This document shows positions 13,076-18,523 of a stretch of DNA of 18,523 nucleotides, piece after piece. The notes below the pieces were generated by a model. That model worked only from the letters and a program-made list of their open reading frames with translations, searched no databases and was not told the DNA's origin. The stretch is from Synergistaceae bacterium (lineage in GTDB: Bacteria > Synergistota > Synergistia > Synergistales > Aminobacteriaceae): NCBI GenBank assembly GCA_017458545.1, contig JAFTBA010000079.1, positions 1 through 18,523 on the forward strand. The letters are read 5' to 3'. Every line of letters starts with the position of its first letter. Position 1 is the first letter of the stretch. The position numbers were made by a program, and so were the translations under genes.

Positions 13076-13986
13076 GTTACACGTTCAAAATAACAAGGGA
13101 TGATGACGGACGCAGACTCGACAGAACATTAAGGAGCATGTTCAAGTCAGTAACTCTCGGCGAAATCATGAAGTCCATCCGTAAAGGTGAAGTGCGAATC
13201 AACGGTATACGAGTCCGTGACGGAAGCGTTCATTTATCGGCAGGCGATGAGCTTGCAGTTAAGTGGCAGAAAGGCGAGTCAGTTCCTCCGAAACATACAG
13301 GCTGGGGAAAAATTAAAGTCATCTTCAACGGCTCTAACGTCCTTATCCTCAACAAACCTTCAGGGATTCCCGTTCAGCCCGATGAAAAGGACGGCGACAG
13401 CATAATCACACGTGTTTGGGGCGTAACAGGCTCTAAGACTCCTGCAGCTGTTCACAGGCTCGACAGGAATACTACGGGAGTGTTAGCGGTTGCACTTCAC
13501 GGCGATTCGCTGAGGGCATTGGAGGAACTGTTCAAGGCAAGAAGAATCAGGAAAATTTACATGGCCGTTGTTGTCGGAAAAATGCCCGATGAAATTACAG
13601 TTGACGCTCCGCTGTTGAAAGACGCTGAGAACAATACCGTTAAGGTCAGCAGTGAAGGTGTCAGAGCCTTAACCAAATGTCAGTGTCTTGCATCTGACGG
13701 TGAATTTTCACTCGTAAGAATAGAACTGTTGACGGGAAGGACTCATCAGGCGCGTGTTCATACGGCACATATCAATCACCCGATTATAGGCGACAGGAAA
13801 TACGGCGATTTCCGCGCGAACAGAACACTCAAAAATATTACGCGTCCTTTGTTACATGCTTATGAGTTAGGATTTCCTGTTGACGTTCACGAATCATTAG
13901 CTGAAATTTCGGGTAAGAATTTTACCGCTGACATTCCTGATGACATGAAACAATTTATCGAAGCACGGGGGTTTATGAAAACATGA
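13072..13986 (+). CDS. RluC/RluD-family 23S rRNA pseudouridine synthase
   Basis: A 304-residue protein. An S4-like RNA-binding domain (about 14-65) is followed by the RluA-type catalytic domain. The catalytic Asp is D131 in HRLDRNTTG, and the GRTHQARVHTAHINHPIIGDRKYGD region holds the usual family residues. The last segment resembles RluC a little more than RluD, so I prefer RluC-like without assigning positions. It isomerises uridines in 23S rRNA. The ATG at 13072 overlaps the previous stop (ATGA), and the gene ends in another ATGA overlap with the YibE/F gene, so translation is coupled on both sides. All expected catalytic motifs are present. Confidence 0.93.
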   Translation: MSYTFKITRDDDGRRLDRTLRSMFKSVTLGEIMKSIRKGEVRINGIRVRDGSVHLSAGDELAVKWQKGESVPPKHTGWGKIKVIFNGSNVLILNKPSGIPVQPDEKDGDSIITRVWGVTGSKTPAAVHRLDRNTTGVLAVALHGDSLRALEELFKARRIRKIYMAVVVGKMPDEITVDAPLLKDAENNTVKVSSEGVRALTKCQCLASDGEFSLVRIELLTGRTHQARVHTAHINHPIIGDRKYGDFRANRTLKNITRPLLHAYELGFPVDVHESLAEISGKNFTADIPDDMKQFIEARGFMKT

Positions 13987-15113
13987 AGATAAAACATTTA
14001 CTGCTCAGAATAGTGATTGCGCTTGCAGTCTCTCAGGCTTTCTATTATCTGGTTGACCGTTTCACCGTAACAAACTGGAACAACACTGAGTCGTTAATCG
14101 TCAGCGTTATCAGTGCAGGTCCTGAATCAGCTGTTGAAACAGAAGATGATGATGACGGTAAAAACTATGAAATGCTTGAACGCGATACGGTTCTTCAGGT
14201 ACTCTCAGGCAATGATATAGATAAAGAACTCAGCGTTAAAACCGTAAGACTCTCAGGCAGCGGATTAGACGTTAAAGCAGGACGCAGATATTTATTAGTG
14301 TGGGATATGTTCACTGACGGGCGCGTTCAATATTCAATCGCCGATGCTTTCAGAGTGCCGGCAGTCGCAGGAACAGTGATGACAGTATGCACACTGTTAA
14401 TGGCTTTCACAGGGTGGCGCGGATTCCTTGCGCTGTTAGGACTCGGAGCGTCAATATGCGTTTTAGTCTTCACTATGATACCGCTTACAGTTATGGGTTG
14501 GGATGTAGTATGGCTTGCAGTTGCGTCAGTGTTCATCATTTCAACGGTAACTGTACTGTGCGTAGTGCGTCATTCGCGTTACAGGTTCGTAGCATTAACA
14601 GGGAGTTTAGGCGGAGTAATGGGAGGGTTCTTATGCGGTGCAGGAATGGTATACCTCTGGGAACTTTCGGGACTCGCAGGTGAAGGTTCTGCGCTCTTAG
14701 CGTCAACACTTCCCTCGCTCAACATGAGAGGTATACTTTTAGCCTCAGTGTTAATAGGCTCAATAGGTGCAGTGCTGGACGTGAGTGTTTCGGTTACAGC
14801 GTCAATGTCAGAGTTTGTTGACTACGATGAGAATATACCGTTAGACAGGTTACTGCTTGCAGGATTAAACGTAGGCACTGAAGTTTTAGGGAGCATGATT
14901 AACACGTTAATACTTGCGTACATGGGAAGCTCATTGCCTATGGCAGTGCTTATATGCAGTGCAGGTGTTGAGTTCGCAGGAATACTCAATGACCCTTACA
15001 TAGCTCAGGAGATAGTTCAGAGTCTTGCAGGAACATTAGGTTTACTGTTTACGATACCTGCAACGGCATTTTCATTTGTTACTGCTGAATCTGTGAGGCG
15101 GAGTCATGGTTAA
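13983..15113 (+). CDS. YibE/F family membrane protein
   Basis: A 376-residue polytopic protein. The first hydrophobic helix (about 5-24) leads to an extracytoplasmic domain (about 30-122) with an acidic run (EDDDDGK). At least six further helices follow from residue 125 onward. Family motifs are LDVSVSVTAS (265-274) and GTEVLGSMINTLILAYMG (298-315), typical of YibE/F. The molecular function of this family is not established; it is membrane-bound and widespread. It overlaps the upstream RluC-like gene by four bases and the downstream phosphatase gene by eight. Confidence 0.9.
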   Translation: MKIKHLLLRIVIALAVSQAFYYLVDRFTVTNWNNTESLIVSVISAGPESAVETEDDDDGKNYEMLERDTVLQVLSGNDIDKELSVKTVRLSGSGLDVKAGRRYLLVWDMFTDGRVQYSIADAFRVPAVAGTVMTVCTLLMAFTGWRGFLALLGLGASICVLVFTMIPLTVMGWDVVWLAVASVFIISTVTVLCVVRHSRYRFVALTGSLGGVMGGFLCGAGMVYLWELSGLAGEGSALLASTLPSLNMRGILLASVLIGSIGAVLDVSVSVTASMSEFVDYDENIPLDRLLLAGLNVGTEVLGSMINTLILAYMGSSLPMAVLICSAGVEFAGILNDPYIAQEIVQSLAGTLGLLFTIPATAFSFVTAESVRRSHG

Positions 15114-16020
15114 GGCAGTAATTGACGTAGGGAGCAACTCAATCAAAATGAGGGTCGCTAAAATCTCTCATGGCCGTATCAGTGTCATCAGGGACGAGAC
15201 CGAAGTAGTTAAGCTCGGACGCGGAATGTCGGCAACAGGACTCCTCAGCAGGGACAGCATGAGGCTCTCCTGCGAAACAGTCAGAAGAATGGCAGCTAAG
15301 GCGCGTCATTACGGAGCTGAAATTTTCATAGCAGGAACAATGGCATTACGTACAGCAGAAAACTCATCAGAGTTCCTCAAAATGGTTCATGATGCTACGG
15401 GACTTGACGTTCATGTTCTCACGGGTGAAGAGGAAGCAGCTTACTCATGGCTTGGAGCTGTTGACGGGTTTAAGTTTGAGGGTGATGTTGTTATGTTCGA
15501 CAGCGGAGGAGGAAGCACTGAATTTGTTTCCGGATCCGGGCGTGAAGTGAGAAGACTCGTTAGCGTTCCTATAGGTGCTGTTAATTTGTCGGAACGTTTT
15601 TTTCCGGGACAGGACAAGCCCGTTAAAGGGAGTGTGTGCGATGAAGCTGTTGAGTATGTTACGGGGCTGTTCACTGAGAATCACATCGATAGTTTCAGGA
15701 GTGAAGGGTCTCATGTTATAGCCGTAGGCGGAGGAGCTGCGGCCATGTCCGGAGTGAAAAATGCCTGTGAGAATTTTATACCATCAAAACTTCACGGAAG
15801 CATTTTGACTCAGCGCGATGCAATGTTACAGATAAAACTCTATTCATCATTAACTCTCAGTGAACGCGAAAATATTATCGGTCTTCCTAAATCGAGGGCA
15901 GATGTTATTTTAGGGAGTGCGTGTATAGTTTTGTCAGCACTCAGAATGCTTAATGCCCGGTCATGTACTGTCAGTATAAACGGACTCAGGCACGGTCTTT
16001 TGCTGGATGATATATTATAA
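15106..16020 (+). CDS. Ppx/GppA family phosphatase
   Basis: A 304-residue ASKHA-fold enzyme, about the size of short Ppx/GppA proteins lacking the C-terminal HD-like domains. The N-terminal motif is IDVGSNSIK (6-14). The catalytic acidic pair is in LTGEEEAAY (Glu109-Glu110), the phosphate-binding motif is FDSGGGSTEF (131-140), and AVGGGAAA follows near residue 206. Such proteins hydrolyse inorganic polyphosphate and/or convert pppGpp to ppGpp; sequence alone does not separate the two. The start overlaps the end of the YibE/F gene by eight bases, with GGCGGAG just upstream. It fits a stress/alarmone role within the operon. Confidence 0.93.
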   Translation: MVKAVIDVGSNSIKMRVAKISHGRISVIRDETEVVKLGRGMSATGLLSRDSMRLSCETVRRMAAKARHYGAEIFIAGTMALRTAENSSEFLKMVHDATGLDVHVLTGEEEAAYSWLGAVDGFKFEGDVVMFDSGGGSTEFVSGSGREVRRLVSVPIGAVNLSERFFPGQDKPVKGSVCDEAVEYVTGLFTENHIDSFRSEGSHVIAVGGGAAAMSGVKNACENFIPSKLHGSILTQRDAMLQIKLYSSLTLSERENIIGLPKSRADVILGSACIVLSALRMLNARSCTVSINGLRHGLLLDDIL

Positions 16021-16054
16021 TGTACAGAAAAATCAGAAGGGGTGAAAAAATAAA

Positions 16055-16972
16055 TTGCTGCTCGAATTAATGTCCAACGGTACGCTCGTTGAACTGCCCC
16101 CGGAAAATATACCTGTAGGAATTTCACCGCCTAATGATTCTTCATTAATGCTGCTCCTTCCCCATAACAAATATCTTTTAGGACGAAGGGGAAGCGAATG
16201 GGTTTTTGCCCATGCAGGAACAGGAGAGTCAGAAAGCCGTGAACATCAGGGTAAAGGGGAAAATGTATTTCTTTACGACAGTCAAAGCCTTTCGCTAATT
16301 AACGAGGGTGCCGAACCTACAATACTTACCGCTGAAACGGTCAACACTCTGCGTAAAAAATTACTGGCAATGTCGGAACCTCCCGGTAATCACACGGGAG
16401 CAGTTTTAATGCTGAGAACGTTCATGAGAAATTATCATCCTGTATTCTCGTCCGAAAGCGCTGAATATCTTGACGAGAAAATTTTTGCACATACACTCAG
16501 GGAGAATCCCGTTATCAGAAAAGCATACTGGGCATTGCGTTTTGCTATGAACAGGAGCGAACTCGAAACAGTTACCAGACTCAAAGCATGGCTTAAAGCT
16601 GACCCCGAAACTTTCAGAGTACCCTGTAACAAAATGCGTATATGGTTCTCAATCTTAGAATTTCCCGACAGTGAAGCTATTGCAGAATTAGAATCGCTTT
16701 CCTTTTCGCAGCTCGAAATGAAACGCATGATTGCACAGAATGCTTCACCTGTTGTTGTATATAATCCTGCATCGGGCTGGCTAATTCTGGGACGATTGGG
16801 ACGGAAGAAGGATACTATATTTTTTCTTTGGGCATACCTTAACCATGAACTTTGGAACGAACTGCGCGAACGCAAAAAATTATCCCTTAATGATATTATT
16901 CTCTCGGTCTGGGGCGAATATGAAACGCAGCAGGCCATGACAGAGCGTTCAAAGTACAAAGGAGCTGACTAA
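16055..16972 (+). CDS. Unrecognised 305-residue protein between ppx and ftsE
   Basis: Begins at TTG 16055, with GAAGGGG 12 bases upstream; the next ATG (16070, codon 6) lacks a site. No signal peptide and no transmembrane helix are evident. It is soluble, with a mixed beta-rich N-terminal third (LLLPHNKYLLGRRGSEW) and a helical, Arg/Leu/Glu-rich C-terminal two-thirds. A WLILGRLGRKKDTIFFLWAYL stretch near residue 246 is the most hydrophobic part. No catalytic motif is seen. It starts 34 bases after the phosphatase and ends 8 bases before ftsE, so it is cotranscribed with ftsEX and could act with them or with the phosphatase. This is association by position only. Confidence 0.75.
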   Translation: MLLELMSNGTLVELPPENIPVGISPPNDSSLMLLLPHNKYLLGRRGSEWVFAHAGTGESESREHQGKGENVFLYDSQSLSLINEGAEPTILTAETVNTLRKKLLAMSEPPGNHTGAVLMLRTFMRNYHPVFSSESAEYLDEKIFAHTLRENPVIRKAYWALRFAMNRSELETVTRLKAWLKADPETFRVPCNKMRIWFSILEFPDSEAIAELESLSFSQLEMKRMIAQNASPVVVYNPASGWLILGRLGRKKDTIFFLWAYLNHELWNELRERKKLSLNDIILSVWGEYETQQAMTERSKYKGAD

Positions 16973-16980
16973 GTACAAGC

Positions 16981-17664
16981 ATGAACATAAATTTTTCGGG
17001 AGTAAGCAAAATATTTGAACCTGACATCGCTGCCCTGGTCGACATAAACATTAACATCGAACAGGGTGAATTTGTTTACGTAATCGGGCAGACAGGTTCA
17101 GGGAAATCCACACTTCTGCGTTTAATCACACGTGAGATACTTCCTTCGCGCGGAGTCGTGGCAGTAGGAGGATATGACCTGCGCCGAATGCGTCAGGCTG
17201 ATATTCCGTATTACAGGCGCGATGTGGGACTTGTTGCGCAGGACTTCAAGCTGATACCTTCGCTGACAGTTTATGAGAACATAGCATTTGTCATGGAGGC
17301 CATGTCAGTCCCAAAAAGACTCGTTGTTGAACGCACTAAGGACGTAATCAATCAGGTAGGATTATGGCGGAGGCGTTCAATGAGACCTGCACAGCTTTCG
17401 GGCGGTGAACAGCAGAGAGTAGCTATTGCCCGTGCATTGGCTGCATCGCCTTCGCTGTTTATAGCCGATGAGCCTACTGGGAATTTGGATTTTCACACTG
17501 CCGCAGAAGTCATGAAGATACTTTTTACGATTAACGCTTCAGGTGTAACGGTCATAATGTCTACTCATAATCAGGGCATAGTCAACGCCTCAAGGCAGAG
17601 AGTAATAGAACTTGAGAACGGCAGACTTGTCCGCGATGAGAAAGGAGGTACATATTCAGCATGA
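16981..17664 (+). CDS. ftsE: Cell division ATP-binding protein FtsE
   Basis: A 227-residue ABC ATPase. Walker A is GQTGSGKST (36-44), the Q-loop is Gln87 in VAQDFKL, the signature is LSGGEQQR (139-146), Walker B is LFIADEPTGNLD (159-170) and the H-loop is His196. The FKLIPSLTVYENIAF segment is typical of FtsE. It pairs with FtsX in the inner membrane to transmit ATP-driven movement to periplasmic cell-wall hydrolases during septation. GGAG lies about 17 bases upstream of the ATG. It ends in an ATGA overlap with ftsX, and the GGAGG ribosome site of ftsX lies inside its 3' end. All motifs are intact. Confidence 0.96.
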   Translation: MNINFSGVSKIFEPDIAALVDININIEQGEFVYVIGQTGSGKSTLLRLITREILPSRGVVAVGGYDLRRMRQADIPYYRRDVGLVAQDFKLIPSLTVYENIAFVMEAMSVPKRLVVERTKDVINQVGLWRRRSMRPAQLSGGEQQRVAIARALAASPSLFIADEPTGNLDFHTAAEVMKILFTINASGVTVIMSTHNQGIVNASRQRVIELENGRLVRDEKGGTYSA

Positions 17665-18523
17665 CGACTCTGAGATACATAATCCGCGACACATGGAGGC
17701 TGATATATCATCACTGGGTATTGGGACTTCTGACGCTCATCACCGCAGGAGTAATGCTTTGGATTCTCGGCGTAACTACCCTGTTGTCGCTTAACCTCGA
17801 AAATTTACTCTCACGGCTTGAAAGCGAGCTTGCAGTTCAGGCATATCTTGTGAAAGATAACACGCTTGATGTTGAGGCAATAGCACGCAGGATTCAGGGA
17901 CTCGAATACGTTTACAGCATAAAGACTTATTCACCGTCAGATTCGCTGGCCAAGTTACAGCAGAAAATGGGTTCGCAGTCGCGTGCTCTCGAAATGTTAG
18001 GCGATAATCCTATTCCGTGGAACTTCGAGATTCATGTGAACAGTGCTCAGGATGTTGAGCCGTTAGTAGAGACTCTCAAGGCAATGCCTGAAATTGAGGA
18101 CGTTGTTTACGCAGGACTCGTTGTCAAAAGAATCTCGGCACTCTCACGAATATCATCACGTGTTGCTTTAATCATGTTCGTACTTGCAGTGATAATAACT
18201 GCGCTGGTAATTTACAACACGATACATATATCGCTTTATTCAAGGCGCGAGGAGATAGGCATAATGTATCTTGTCGGCGCAACAAGGGCATATATAGCGA
18301 CACCGTTTGTCCTTGAAGGTACGCTGCTCGCTTTTTTCGGAGCGTTGATAGCCTGCGGTGGAATAATAGCCGCTTATTTTCCCGGCATTGAGCTGATACG
18401 TGAAAATCTTCCGTTATTGACGAATATACTGCTGACTGACAGGGGCATAATCTGGAGATTCTGCGCTTTGCTTGCCGGATTCGGCGCAACATTGGGCTGG
18501 GTCTGCAGCTATCTTGTTGTTTC
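17661..18523 (+). CDS. ftsX: Cell division permease FtsX (3' end cut by window edge)
   Basis: An open frame of 287 codons from the ATG at 17661 to the window end, without a stop. AAAGGAGG lies about 12 bases upstream inside ftsE, and the start overlaps the ftsE stop (ATGA). A cytoplasmic N-terminus is followed by TM1 (about 20-42) and an extracytoplasmic domain (about 50-165). A membrane block then begins near residue 170 (ALIMFVLAVIITALVIY). The loop SRREEIGIMYLVGATRAYI is typical of FtsX permeases. About 287 residues is close to the full family length, so probably only a few codons are missing. With FtsE it forms the FtsEX complex that controls peptidoglycan hydrolases. Confidence 0.95.
   Translation, partial: MTTLRYIIRDTWRLIYHHWVLGLLTLITAGVMLWILGVTTLLSLNLENLLSRLESELAVQAYLVKDNTLDVEAIARRIQGLEYVYSIKTYSPSDSLAKLQQKMGSQSRALEMLGDNPIPWNFEIHVNSAQDVEPLVETLKAMPEIEDVVYAGLVVKRISALSRISSRVALIMFVLAVIITALVIYNTIHISLYSRREEIGIMYLVGATRAYIATPFVLEGTLLAFFGALIACGGIIAAYFPGIELIRENLPLLTNILLTDRGIIWRFCALLAGFGATLGWVCSYLVV

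Noticed and set aside
17661..18523. Possible broken ftsX, because no stop codon is found
   Set aside because: The frame is open and conserved to the window edge; it is simply truncated by the edge.

Overview
The window looks like a chromosomal segment of an anaerobic, amino-acid-fermenting, diderm-type bacterium. A member of the Synergistota is the best guess. The reasons are moderate GC, strong AGGAGG-type ribosome sites, a lipoprotein, FtsEX, a dicarboxylate/amino-acid symporter, oxygen-sensitive Fe-S reductase genes, a selenium-linked YedF, and the block YhaM-like / RluC-like / YibE-F / Ppx-GppA / FtsEX. The taxon is inferred from gene content only.

Layout. Positions 1-1242 hold the 3' end of an unidentified gene (+) and a convergent single-pass membrane protein (-). 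Positions 1243-1655 are AT-rich without a credible protein gene, but carry a promoter followed by a possible small structured RNA. Then come a divergent DAACS-family transporter (-) and a tRNA-Asn with its own promoter and terminator (-). Next on the plus strand are a Tim44-like zinc-ribbon membrane protein and a NlpC/P60-like lipoprotein, each ending in an intrinsic terminator.

Positions 6020-8933 are the most interesting part: a one-promoter operon of yedF (TusA-like plus DsrE-like, selenium-linked), a BadF/HgdC-type [4Fe-4S] activator ATPase (YjiL-like) and a double-cubane-cluster-type reductase (YjiM-like). It has a long leader. In that leader a short ORF with a ribosome site contains an in-frame UGA at the base of a SECIS-like hairpin. 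I read the operon as an ATP-driven low-potential reductase tied to selenium or sulfur carrier chemistry, possibly with selenium-responsive control. This is the main candidate for an undescribed system.

Positions 8935-11954 are a minus-strand cluster, dcd, nadK and recN (nucleotide metabolism and DNA repair). nadK has an (AG)8 tract at its ribosome site. dcd and the next plus-strand gene diverge from overlapping -10 boxes near 12005. From 12053 to the right edge there is one tightly packed plus-strand run, mostly with 4-8 nt overlaps: YhaM-like HD nuclease, RluC-like pseudouridine synthase, YibE/F membrane protein, Ppx/GppA phosphatase, an unrecognised 305-residue protein, ftsE, and ftsX cut by the window edge. 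This run combines RNA processing and modification, alarmone/polyphosphate metabolism and septal cell-wall control. No CRISPR array, insertion sequence, prophage or rRNA was seen.
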